Source of the DNA: Homalodisca vitripennis
Lineage: Eukaryota; Arthropoda; Insecta; Hemiptera; Cicadellidae
NCBI RefSeq assembly: GCF_021130785.1
Contig: NC_060214.1
Coordinates: 48,855,001 to 48,919,000 of the forward strand
DNA: 64,000 nt
Direction: 5' to 3'
The notes below the pieces were generated by a model, which worked only from the letters and a program-made list of their open reading frames with translations, made no database searches and had not been told where the DNA came from. Of the stretch, positions 25,646-37,177 are shown piece after piece. A program made the position numbers and the translations under genes. Numbering within the stretch: position 1 is the first letter of the stretch; every line of letters starts with the position of its first letter.

Positions 25646-25804
25646 CTCAATCCCTTTTGAAAAAAAAATTAGAAACACGGCGCGCACTATCATCAACTTA
25701 ATTCACGATAATTACCAAAAAAAGGCCGAAAATTATGAGCTGGCAGCTTTTATAGTTCCCTTTCCACCCCCCTCTGATGGACATCCGCGGTGTTCTCTCA
25801 TTGG
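25646..25804 (-). promoter_or_regulatory. Candidate promoter and first exon (copy A)
   Basis: On the minus strand there is a CCAAT box (25800-25804), a GC-rich stretch, a TATA motif reading AACTATAAAAG (25747-25757), then about 80 bases of possible exon containing ATG near 25690, ending at TTGAG before GTAAG (25641-25645), a good splice donor. The arrangement is kept in copy B. The exon frame is not conserved: it is open through the donor in A and has a stop before it in B. No downstream exon was found, so this could be a host first exon, an LTR-like promoter or chance. Confidence 0.33.
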
Positions 25805-26204
25805 CCCAGTCGGATCCAACTCGAAAAACAATAGCCCTCTCAGATCTGACGTAACTGCAGTACACACGACAAAGTCTAATTAATTCAAGGCAGTGAACCG
25901 TCTTCACTAGTATGTATGTAACTTCTCACAATCTAATTAAAATTAAATCCCAATATTTATTTCCCAAAATCTTCATTTAATTTAAGCTTTAATAAGGAAA
26001 TAAACCAATGTAGCTTTAAAAACACTACAGTCCTATGTGATAATTTGTGACCGAGCATGGGTTTTTGGCCCCGTTTGAGACATTGGAATTTAGCACTATG
26101 AATACACAAATATTTGTATTTTATAGTATAGATTTGTGAATTATTGATTACTTGTGATTGAGAAAGAAGGTAGAAAAGGGATCGGTGGCTCAAAGATAAA
26201 TGGT

Positions 26205-26310
26205 ACCTGTTACATACCGATACTGGTGGTCTGATCAGTATGTGTATTACTTGCCACTGCTTCCCGAGAGCTTACTTTGTCACCACTAAATCGTAAGAGG
26301 ACGTTGTAGT
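26205..26310. repeat. Dispersed repeat, copy 1
   Basis: CCGATACTGGTGGTCTGATC, then about 40 bases later CTTCCCGAGAG and TTTGTCACCACTAAAT. A diverged relative is at 29425-29515, and the copy B equivalent is at 58035-58115. Confidence 0.75.
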
Positions 26311-27028
26311 CGAAACACTGAAACTTTTTTGTCCTTTACAAAAGTATATGCTTCTTTCCAAAAATCTTAATGTATAACACAACATTTAATCCATATTTTT
26401 TATTTTACTTTTTAACAGCGCTTTTAGGCAGATTTTTCTTTTTTTCTAAAACCATTTTAAGCCACTGCGTGATTACACTGCTACAATCGTATATAATTAT
26501 ACTGTATATATTCTCTATAACACTTCAGTGTATTGTTACTTTCATTAAATCAAGATTTCTGCTACCTTCCAAAAAATATGGTATTCTTGTTTTGGTAAGT
26601 TTGGTTATGTTTATGTTTAACTCAAACTCATGAGTAGTGTTTCTAATTTGGGTGGCTTTTAGAACCATGTTACAATGCCTATAAATAAAAAAAATGGCGA
26701 GGTCAAATTTTAATGAAACTTGTTTACTACACTACAAGTGGCTACTGGTATTAGTTCAGAAGACATTTACCTTGTGACTCTATCCCTGCTGAAGGTAGGG
26801 GTGAACTTAGCTTAAAAAAACCAAAATATGGTCTTAAATGCAAAGAGATAAGATTTTGAATACTATAAAAGAACAATATAAAAAACTTTAAAAATGCTAA
26901 AATAAAAAGGGACGACAAGAAAGAAGAAACTGATGTTCTGTATGGTGTTAGCCCACCACAGTTTTCCTCATACTCTGGTACACTTTTTTTAGTAAATCCC
27001 TTTTTGTTTATCTATATTTATTATATAT

Positions 27029-27050
27029 AATATATATATATATATATATA
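27029..27050. repeat. (AT)n microsatellite
   Basis: Lies 130 bases upstream of the tRNA-like gene. The copy B run is longer (58853-58899). Confidence 0.9.
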
Positions 27051-27155
27051 CTTTTTATGTAAATAAAAGTCGTTTGACAGTTATTTGGTCTTCTGAACAT
27101 ATGTTAGTTTGCTTATTTAAATGCATATGTGACAGATAGGGCCAAATAAAAAATA

Positions 27156-27266
27156 ATTGAATCGGAAAAAAGTAAGCGCTCTGTGGTGTAATGGTAACAC
27201 ATTCACCCGGCAAGTGAGAGAACCGGGTTCGTCTCCCGGCGGAGCAAGTACTTTTTGCAATTCAAT
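27156..27266. repeat. Inverted repeat flanking the tRNA-like gene (copy A)
   Basis: ATTGAATCGGAAAAAAGTA (27156-27174) faces TACTTTTTGCAATTCAAT (27249-27266). The two are complementary over about 18 positions, with the tRNA-like sequence as the loop. The right arm also supplies a T5 run that would act as a polymerase III terminator. Confidence 0.8.
27177..27247 (+). tRNA. tRNA-like gene, anticodon read as GGC (Ala), possibly pseudo (copy A)
   Basis: A 71-base cloverleaf can be drawn. The acceptor stem pairs at six of seven positions (first pair C-A), and the D arm has a GTGT/ACAC stem. The anticodon stem is TTCAC/GTGAG with loop CCGGCAA, and the T arm is CCGGG-TTCGTCT-CCCGG. The A box (TGGTGTAATGG) and B box (GGTTCGTCTCC) are present and TTTTT follows within 10 bases. 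Position 33 is C rather than the near-universal T and GGC is an odd alanine anticodon for an animal, so a pseudogene or SINE head is possible. Confidence 0.65.
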
Positions 27267-27290
27267 GTTTATTGAAATAATATATATAAA

Positions 27291-27990
27291 CATATTTAAA
27301 CTATTTGAATAATTGTATTTATTTACAAAATTAATAAACCTGGCTCCAACATTTCTAATTATACAGTGTAAAAGGTGTAAAATCTCTAAACCTTCTGTTT
27401 TTTCTCTACGTGTAACTGAATATGGCGTTTTTTAACATAATATATAATATAGGGACTACAAGATCCCTTTTACACGTCTGTTTGTTTTTCTGTATCTCTC
27501 TTATTTCATGCTGCAGTCGAAGATTTTTATACTGTGGATTCTGAATATTATAGAATATTTCATAACAGAAGGTTAATAAATTTTATGATGGAATGTAAAT
27601 TCTCTCAAAAAGTAATAATATTGTGGATTTATACAAAAATGTAGTAACTCTTTAGTGGGCATCATATATCTTCAACAATATATCATTAAAACGTTTCACT
27701 GATGTATAACCTTAAATATTAGGGGTTCGAACACCTGAGGAAGAGGGCAAATTTCAATCATAGAAACGTTATATTATATGATTCTATCATAAAACGATAG
27801 AATATGTTGTACATTCTATTCCATTTTAAAATAATCCATAAATTATAATAAAATTATAACCCAGAAATGAAGGTTTTTTGATAACTTTTTAAAAGTTAAA
27901 GAAAACCAATATCTAAACTCATATATTGAATCGTAAGCACAGTCATAAAAATTACATTTTATGACTACTGCTAAATTCTAAAGTGTTATC
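27291..27990. other. Unassigned AT-rich sequence right of copy A
   Basis: No gene or element was recognised. It has no counterpart right of copy B, which marks the end of the large duplication. Confidence 0.5.
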
Positions 27991-29300
27991 ACGTTGTCAA
28001 TTCAAGTATTAAAAAAGTTCAAAGTACTCATAATTTAATCAATACGACTTAACGAACATCCTTGCATATAAAATGCATTCCCCAAGGTCAAATCAAGGAG
28101 ACCCAACATATAGTAGTGTACAGTATTGAGGCTACAAAACGTGCTGTATGTTATGGTAGCAACGTTATTTTAATAGTATATCGCCGGTCTCGACCAAATA
28201 CTCGGCTGAAGTCTCAGCAGGACGTGACCGCAATAAGATTATGCTTTCACACACACACCTTCTACAATTAAACATTTATTTTAGATGGACATAACTTTAC
28301 CCTTCAGACTCATTTATTTTTACTCATGTAACAACTTAACGATTCACTCGTAGTCAGTAGAAATTGGTAATTAAAACATAGGCTTACAAAAACAGAAAAA
28401 ATAAATTTATAATATTTACATTTGAAAATAATTTGGTTAGATTTTTTTATATTATAAGCTCTTATTATATTGTGCTACGTATTCATGGAATTCTCAAAGA
28501 GGACAATAAGCATTATGATAGTGGAGAATGGGTATACTACAAAGCATGTAAATAAAACCAATAAAACAAATCAGAAAGTGATCTGTATAAACTGACCCGT
28601 ATACCTACCAACAACGACTTGGTGCTGAAGTGGTTTAATATTTAGAATAATTTTATTAGTAGTGCTTTTGGGCTTTGTGCCAAAAACCTTAAATGATAGT
28701 TATTCAATAAGTTATTCAGTATAGACTAGTTTAAATAAGAGGTACATAAAATGTTGCTTTGACTTTATTTATATCATTTATCGCAAATTCTTGAGTTTTT
28801 TAAACTTATTTTGTCATGTTTAACTGTGTTTCATTCAGTAAGTAATATTATAAAGCAAAATTGTATTTTATATTGACATGAATCTGAATCTGTAAAGTAC
28901 TACAATTTAAATAAATGATTATCAGTTAGTTAATATGGAGAAGTATATTATTAATAATCATGCAAAACGAAGAGAAACTGTATCACATGCAAACCTCCAT
29001 ATTGCGATAACAGTCCAATCATAAATATAAAATTAAAACTGAGAAGATGTAATGGATATAATTATATTTAATTGCAGATAATTTTTCCTGGTGTAGTAAG
29101 AATTTAATATGACTCATATTACTTTTTCCAGTAATGTAATTGTTATGGGTCACTTCCCTTCACTTTAAACTTATTCTCAGTTAATTCTTCTTATTGAAGG
29201 AAAACATTAGATTATATCCATGTTATGCGATCTATATTGGAATGTGTAACTTATTAGATAGAAGTATGCAGATATTGTACATAAAGGTTTTATATGCATA
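27991..29300 (+). repeat. Old tandem duplication, unit 1
   Basis: Diverged but collinear with 31320-33420. Anchors: TGTCAATTCAAGTATTAAAAAAG (28000) with its relative at 31325; ATCGCCGGTCTCGA (28178) with GTCGCCGGTCTCGA (32610), both followed by a CTCAGCAG-ACGT word; and TCCAGTAATG (29127) with 33283. The unit offset is about 3.3 kb once the foldback element in unit 2 is removed. Confidence 0.65.
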
Positions 29301-29424
29301 TAGATATTTTAAATTATAATTATTGGAGTTGACTATGAAACATAGTCCATTATTGATTACGTATGTGTGAGAACATAAGATAGATATGAAATGGAGAGCT
29401 GAAAGAGAAATTATTCTTGCTAAA

Positions 29425-29515
29425 CACCGATACTGGTAGCCTGATCAGCAAATATATTACTCGACAGAGGACATTGCTTCCCGAGAGAGCACTTTGTCAC
29501 CAGTAAATGTTAACC
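29425..29515. repeat. Dispersed repeat, copy 2
   Basis: CACCGATACTGGTAGCCTGATC followed by GCTTCCCGAGAG and TTTGTCACCAGTAAAT. This is the diverged partner of 26205-26310, about 3.2 kb away, which is nearly the spacing of the old tandem duplication. Confidence 0.72.
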
Positions 29516-30080
29516 CGTTTGCTAGGCTTTCTACCTCAGCTTGATTATACGCAGTAACCGGAGAATTTCAAGTAGCGTATTTTAAATATTCCAGAATATT
29601 TTTTAACGAAAACTATGCTTCCATGTTTCTAACTTTCCATGTTTTTTGATAATATATAAGTTATTTTTTAAACATTATTCATTATTTTTGTACTGATAAG
29701 AAAGTGATTTTGTTTTAGGTGACTCACATTGACGACAAGTGATACCACTTCATTTCCCTGATTCAGCGAAAGTGCATTTTTCTTAAACATGGGCGTCAGT
29801 AAGAACCTTTTGTAACTTTTCCCTGTGCTGTCAAAATCCCCAAAATCTATGCTACCCACCGGTTGAACTCCAGCTACCTCCCCTACTACATTCTGAGATG
29901 AAGAAAACCTATACTAATTCTATGCTACAAGCAAAAACACACAAGGTGCAATTAGCGTTCATGTTTAAATCCTAGTTATCATTAAGATCCATACCACACA
30001 TGTTTTATTATTTAAAATTCTGTTTATATATGTTCCTTATTTTTAAAATAAAATAACATTTTCTGCCATTCTATTAAAAC
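29516..30080. other. Unassigned sequence
   Basis: No gene or repeat was recognised. A 63-codon open frame on the minus strand near 29.7 kb has no recognisable domain. Confidence 0.45.
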
Positions 30081-31001
30081 CCTCCATCGGGCGCTAAACG
30101 GAGTTTTCCTCCGTGTATTTTTTTTATTATTAAACATAGTACTACTTTTCTGATGTTGGCAGTCGTGTCCCGCAGTGTACTTCACGAGCATCTTTCGGGG
30201 AAGCGAAACAATAGCCTCCCGCTTATCTTTGTCAAAATCTGTCAGTATGAGATCTATTTCCGTGCGAGACTGGACGATTCCTCCGTGAGCGCCCGATGTT
30301 GTGTTTGTAGTCCTTGGACGAAATCTCCGTGAGCGCCTTATAGTGTTTAGTTTTTATGGAGTAATAATCCGTGTGCGCCTAAATGTCTGGCCTGTGATAG
30401 TTTCTTTTTAAGTTTTACAATATATTTTATTTGAATTTTGTGAAATGGAGAATGAAGACGAGAGACTTGTCAGTACAGTACCCGTGTGCTGGGGAACATT
30501 TCAGTACTGTTTATGGAGTGAACATTGTCGATATAAGAACCAGAAGGAAAATGTTTTGAAACTTTGTGTAGTGTTAAAAAATTTTTAGTAAAAATAAATT
30601 TTGATTTTAGAATAATAATTGACATTACAATTGTATAATATCTCAAGAATTGAAGTAAGTTGTTTTTGTAAGAAGTTAAAACTAAGTTAATTTCCATATA
30701 TTATTACAGAACGTTAAACATTTTTACAATTAACTGCATTATTCCTTAAAATAAATCATGTTGTTACCATACAATAAAATTTTTTTAAATTTCGAAATTC
30801 TTATTTGGAAAATTCATTACATAAGAGAGTAATTTTTTATTTAAATACTAAAAATGAATATATTACATTGTAATTAAATCAGTATGAATATTTAAACAAA
30901 TAAAAACAGTTTAAACGACTATAATATCCATTATTCACTAACCTGGAGGAAACCTCCGTGAGCGCCTGATAGTGTTTCTAATTTTAAGCGCCCGATGGAG
31001 G
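30081..31001. mobile_element. Non-autonomous TIR element with internal GC-rich repeats
   Basis: The ends are inverted: CCTCCATCGGGCGCTAAA at 30081 and, reversed, CCTCCATCGGGCGCTTAAA ending at 31001. Inside, CTCCGTGAGCGCC or a close variant recurs at 30281, 30325, 30367 and 30954. The first three are 42-44 bases apart and each is preceded by a GGA word. A small hairpin (ACGGAGTTTTCCTCCGT) lies beside the left end. No transposase coding and no clear target duplication were found, so the superfamily is unknown. Confidence 0.72.
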
Positions 31002-31319
31002 ATTGTGTAACAAGATACGAGTTACACATCATGTGTTGTATAAAACGGTAAATTTTCTGTGTATACTTGACATTAGCTAATAGTGATAAACACCCGAGTA
31101 AAAACCTGGATTTAATTTACCGCAACAGAGTGTTCTGTTTTTATTATATAATGATGGAATACTTTCGAAACTATATTCTCTTTAAAATAATTTATTATCA
31201 ATAACACTTTTTAGACACGGAACAAAATTTATTACAATTTATTGGAAGACAGAAAAATTATTATCATATTTAAAGACCATTATTAAATATCAAGATCGGT
31301 TGAATCGTTTTTATGATTA

Positions 31320-33420
31320 AAACTGTCAAGTCAGGCATTGTAAAAGTTCAAAGTATTCAAACTACATATAATTTATTCAATGTGACCTGAACGAAGGCAA
31401 TATTCCTTGAAGATTAGTCTTGCTGAGCAATCGTATCCGAGAAAGACCTTCCAAACAGGATAGAATTTAAAAACATATACAGGGTGTCCAACAAGTCCCG
31501 GGTCGGTTAAATATTTATCAAAATATTTAAAATAGAGCTAAAAAAACCTTACACAAAGTTACTGGACATAAAAATCTATTTTATCACATATTCAGTGATC
31601 CGCTACTTCTTCAGGGGGGCGGCCCGCCAGGAGTCGGAAGAAAATCTTAAATGTAAGCATAGGTTGATATGCATATCAAATAAAAGGTCTTTATTAGTAG
31701 AGTACAGAGCCGCACATCCGACCTCAAACGGATAACCGAGTCAGAAATGACAGCCGTTCAAAGATGGCTTGAGTTTGCAACTTAGGTTAGTGTAAATAAT
31801 AAACTGATGAGCTTTTAGATTTTAAACTTAACTAACCCAAAACTGTTTACAATAAATTTTTGTTGTAGAATAATAAGTTTCGTTATTTCTGAGAGGGATC
31901 GGAGTTTTGGGTTAGTAAAGTTAAAATCAAAAAGCTCATCAGTTTATTTTTTACATTAACCTAAGTTGCAAACTCAAGCCATCTTTGAACGGCTGTCATT
32001 TTTGACTCGGTTATCAGTTTGAGGTCGGGTTTGCGGCTCTGTACTCTACTAATAAAGACCTTTTATTAGATATGCATATCAACTTATGCTTACTTTTAAG
32101 ATTTTCTTCTGACTCCTAGCGGGCCGCCCCCCCCCCCCGAGGAAGTAACCGGATCACTGAATATGTGAATAAAATAGATTTTTATGTCCAGTAACTTTGT
32201 GTAAGTTTCTTAGCTCTATTTTAAACATTTTGAAAAATATTTAACTGACCCGGGACTTTTTGGACACCCTGTATAAATTATAGTGTGTAGAGACTACATT
32301 GTTTACTGTATTTTATAGTAGTCTCTTTTAATGTTGAATTACGCTTTAGTTCACCTTCCTTTTATTGCAGCGTCTGTTATCAGTCTTGACTCCTGGAATC
32401 TGGAGTCTTTTTCGTCTAAGGTCGGAGACTAAGAAGCTCAATAAAACCTTTGCATCGTTTCGACATCAAACACACCTAATGATTGGTAAAGTGGCAGTTT
32501 CATTGTCTCATCAGGTGCACAACTGAGTGGACTGCGATGTTTCTGTCATGTTCTTTAAGAAAGATGATCTCATAACTACGTAATAGTAGGCACATTATAT
32601 TAATAATATGTCGCCGGTCTCGATAATATTCCTTCTGAAATCTCAGCAGAACGTAACCACTATAAAATCCTACCTTCATACACAAGTCTCCACAGATTCT
32701 GCTTCACTTACTACTTTAATTTCAAATTAACACCACTCTATTCCAAAGTCCTTTAAAAATACAGACTCAGCCAAATGCTAAACGAAGCGTAATATACAAA
32801 AGAGTTTACCACCTATTTTTTCTCCATTACTCATACCCCAAAATTAATCTCCATCGTTTAAAATACCCTGTGTATTGGTTTGGATTAAAATCGCACCGTA
32901 GATTTTCATGAATTTTCTATATAATTTATCTCAAAGTCTTGACTACTTAAACATGTTTTTCCCCACCTATGCTACTACAGAGCCATAACTAACTAACATA
33001 CTACAGTACGGTTTTATTATGTACTTACAGGAATAAAAAATAAGCCAAATGTTATATAAATTTAATTACAAGTCTATTAAGTTTTTTATAGTCATAGAAA
33101 TTAATAATTACGTACAAAATAAAGAGTAACGGCTTGAGAAATAAAACCAAAGATCCCGTTATAAGATTAAACATTTTTAAATGTATGATGTAAAGATATG
33201 ATGGAAGTATACGTATTACAATGGAGATTGTGGCTTCTGGACCAAGCAGAATTTAATATCACTCTAATGACCTTTTCAATCTTCCAGTAATGCCATTTTA
33301 TAACGTTCAATATGTTCCTTCCGCTCACTTGAAACTTATTTCTATTTATCCCTGGTTGGTTCGAAATATTTTATTAAATACGTGCTATGCGAAATGTTAT
33401 TATTTGTACTTAAAATACAT
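31320..33420 (+). repeat. Old tandem duplication, unit 2 (interrupted)
   Basis: Collinear with 27991-29300 at clearly lower identity than copies A and B. The foldback mariner-like element 31478-32273 inserted into it, so that element is younger than this duplication. Confidence 0.62.
31478..32273. mobile_element. Foldback mariner-like element
   Basis: TA flanks both ends (31476-31477 and 32274-32275). The ends read TACAGGGTGTCCAACAAGTC and, inverted, TACAGGGTGTCCAAAAAGTC. The two halves (about 31478-31845 and 31907-32273) are long inverted repeats around a loop of about 60 bases, so a transcript would form a hairpin of roughly 365 bp. There is no transposase. Subterminal sequence is shared with 16041-16782 and with the right end of 37178-38231, which makes this a non-autonomous member of the same family. 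A C13 run interrupts the right arm near 32128. Confidence 0.88.
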
Positions 33421-36400
33421 TGATTACAAATCGGACAGGATTATTTAAGGATTTAGGTATAGGGATTATGTATTTATATTATTTAGGTTTTTTTTTATCA
33501 AGATTAATGTTTCACAATATATTGGGTTTCATACGATTGTCAAATTTATATATTATTTTAGACAATAATTCTAAACTGTGTGAAATAGTGAGTATGGCAA
33601 TTATATAAGTAGCAAACATCTAACTATTGAACTTTTAAACAATGAATAGTTATTTACAAAGGATTTACTTTCACTATGAAAACTTGAAAATAAATAACAT
33701 ATTTTTGAATTTTATATCTATTTTACTTCTAAGGAATAAGTTTTTTACTCAAGTAACGTTTGCAACTACACTGTTATAAATTGTTTTAATAGAACATGCG
33801 AAGAAATATGATGTTTTTAATCTAAAGATATTACAAAATTATAATTAACTATGAAATTTTATGCAGAAGCTTTTGTTTTTATAACTATTGAATGTGTTTG
33901 GGAATGCAGCAGAAAGCTTTTCACATGATGGTTCTTAGCCATTATAGGTAAGGGAATACGACCGTTTTCCCTATAAAAAACTGAAATATCTCTTTGTTAA
34001 ATTCCTTAAACTTGAGACAAGCTGGATGTCTCCATTGCATTTTAAATATTTATTAGCCACAACAAATTTTAGGCTCTGAAAAATGTTATTTTGTTGTATT
34101 AACGATTATTTTGTCAATTTAGGGCGAATAAGCCCCTCATTCACAACCTTAGAACAAACGGCTTACAGGTGTTGTTTTCGGAAGTCTTCTGTAAGCCATT
34201 TTTTTCTGAAAGTATGTACTTAATTACCTGATCTAAAGAGTAACATACTGTTTCCTCATGTTTTTAACGTCCAAGTATATTACATACTTTCAAAGTCATA
34301 TCTTTCACAGTTCTCATATTTTAAATACAAATTACATTCATACTAGTTTATGATAGTTTAACTACATTAATTTTATACAACTTAGTCTAATGGGCTCGCT
34401 TGGATTGAAGTGAACAAAAACATTCTAGTGCTTCTGTTTGATGGTATGATTTTCTGTAAAAATATTTAACTACAAGATTTTATGAAACGTTTTTTTAGCC
34501 ATAAGATATTACTTTTACGATGTGGTCACGAGGTTTTACTAAATGGTACTCTCAATCAAATAGTCAACTAAACAGCCATCTTATTTTCAATCCTAGTATT
34601 ATTTCAGACGGATTTTAAAATTAATATAACGTATTATTATTTGTACATTAGTAATCAGCTATGGGTTAGAACCAATTTTTAAATTAATCAATCGAATTCT
34701 CACTACTAATGTCCTACGGAAGCCTGTGGCTGATTCATCTGTTTGCGGTTACTATTTGAGATTGGCTGGAATGTTTAAGTTATTAGTGTCAAGTCACAAA
34801 AAATCTCCGACAGTCATAAGAATATATCATGTTTTCGCAACGAACAATGCAATATGCCTGAATATTATGGTTTTAAATTTGGATATTTTCAGTGATATAA
34901 CTTTTTCGAGTTCTTACTATTGATTTAAAAAAAGCTAATACCTTTTTTAAGGGTACTTATAGGATTTGTGTGTGTAAAACCATTTTTAATTATATTATTT
35001 AATTAATTATTCTGACTGAAGTGAAAATGTTCATTACAAATTAGTTTTGGGATTCCTCGATAGAACTGTGAACTTGAGCGAGCATCTTAGAAGTAAGACA
35101 AACCTTTGTTTCCTGTATCCTTTCTTAGATTTCGTGATGGGCAGTCAGTGATATTTAGTTTTTATGTATAATGAATTATAATTTAATCTAATTATAATTA
35201 AATAATCAATCAAATGTATACGGGTTGATCATTCTTAGGCAATACCAAGCAACGATTTCAGTTGTGGAGATATACAGAACTCTGTTAGAACATTCAAGTG
35301 TTCCAATAAACTATAGTACCATTTGTTGTACTTGATTAATTTATGTCTGTATTATTAAACCTAAATAAATCCATAGGTCACAGTATTCCTGCTACGTATA
35401 GCCTCATAGTAGATGGTCTAAAACGTACATTAATGTTTCAGTCCTTTTTAATTTTTGGGCCATATTATGAATAATAGAAATAGCATAAAACCTTTTATCT
35501 AATGTTAGCTCAATTTCTCGTCGTGTAAAACTCTTAAAGATCCAAGATTTAAAGTTCTTAAGAGACGTAAGAAAGGTCAAAGTTCTTTTGCAGAAGCAAA
35601 GTTTATTTTTTTAGAAACTAGACACCCAAATAAACACACTACAAACTGTGTCAAGAACTGCCTATAGGCAATTACTTACGTATGCTAGGTGAATATTTTA
35701 TACTATTTTTTGTACACTATTTTTTATAAAACTATTATTGTAATTATGAATCTTAAATATCTTAAACACTAGTTTATATACATGTGAAATAAATCACTAA
35801 CTTAAAATAATTACCTATCAGTATATTAGTGTTCTTATAATTATCTAGTTTCTTAATATTTTTCTCTGTTTTTTTTTAAATATTAATATTAAAGAAAATA
35901 AATCAATCAATCAATACCAAACATAAAAATAAGTGTGTCTTACATAATTATATGTCAATTAGTTTGTAAATAATCGTCAAATTCGTGCTAATTTGTCAAT
36001 TAGCAATAATGTTAAGTGTCTTAACATAACATCATTCAAAATCACTATTGAAGATCGCTCACTGTATTTTAGAAACAAATTAACAAATCAGAATGTAAAT
36101 TTAAAATAGATACCACTTTCGATGTATTTTAAGTTAAAACGTTCATAAATTCTTAAAAATATTACATATAGCATTATTTATAAAGACCGTGCTAAAAATA
36201 AAACTAATTATTTTGTAATTTTTTATAATTTTCCACAACAAATATGACAAAAATCTTACATTTAAAAAGGATAGAGTAATTAAAATTTTATTTTTGATTG
36301 ATAACAGCAAAATCATTCATAAACTACCTAACAAATTCAAATTATAAAAAGTTAACTAAAAGATTATGCTCAAATTAAAGTGACCGTTATTTCCCAAAAA

Positions 36401-37177
36401 AAATTTAATAGCTGGAAACGAAACCATAAATTATTGCAAAATGAAAAAATTCTTGAGATAAAAAATATATTTACTAACAGAATTTAAATATATTTCGAAA
36501 GCGTAACATGTAATTTTGTTTGCTTCCTGGAAATTAAAAGTTTCATATTTAATAGTTCTTTAATAGTGACAAAATCTTTAATTTTACAATTTCCACCTCT
36601 GTAAATGTAAAGTTTAAAAAATTATTTCCCTAATATTGAATATAATTTACAAACTATGGAACCTGAAAACTTGAATCATTATTTGATTTGTAAAATAGTC
36701 GCAGAGATCTTTTAATCTCTTATATTCGTAATATTCACTGCAGACCTGTCCGGAATTGTGACGAAATCAACGTAAGCTGAAAACTGTAAGTGAACTAGAT
36801 CCTAAAAGCTCAGATCTGGGTTTACATACTATACCTTTTTAAACAATTTAATTACGTCATTAAAGACCAACTTCTTAGGCTCGGAGCCTGAGTTCTAAAC
36901 ATAATGTATCAGTTCATAATTGTATAATTTTCCTTGAGGTCTAAATAAGCCAACCAAATTCAATTCTAACTCCACCTGCATTAAATCACCTTCTTCATAA
37001 AAGTATTATATATTGCTCTTACCAAAACAATAGACAACCTTCTAATTGAGCTCTGAAAATGAGCTACCGTTTTGTAAAGAACTTTACTAAAAGGTCTACA
37101 TTTAGAATCAATGATGTCTTCACTAAACAATGACCTCACTATGTCAGTAATGACTTCGTTACCAACCTTTGTTCATT
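33421..37177. other. Unassigned AT-rich sequence
   Basis: No gene, RNA or terminal repeat was recognised in 3.7 kb. Two open frames of 62-65 codons (33420, 34726) have no recognisable motif and no supporting context. Confidence 0.45.

Larger units (their letters stand above)
6284..27290 (+). repeat. Large direct duplication, copy A
   Basis: Starting at TTAAATACATGATTAATAAA this stretch matches 41691 onward in the same orientation, with only scattered substitutions and small indels. The match ends in an (AT)n run just past the tRNA-like gene. Copy A is about 21.0 kb against 17.5 kb for copy B; nearly all of the difference is three elements present only in A (9534-11091, 16041-16782, 22142-23220), plus about 165 bases near 26.02-26.19 kb. 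No intact coding gene was found inside. Short open frames near 12.76, 14.5 and 18.8 kb show no recognised domain. Confidence 0.96.

Noticed and set aside
27177..27247. Confident assignment as a functional tRNA-Ala
   Set aside because: C at position 33, a first-pair mismatch and an unusual GGC anticodon prevent it. A tRNA-like label is safer.
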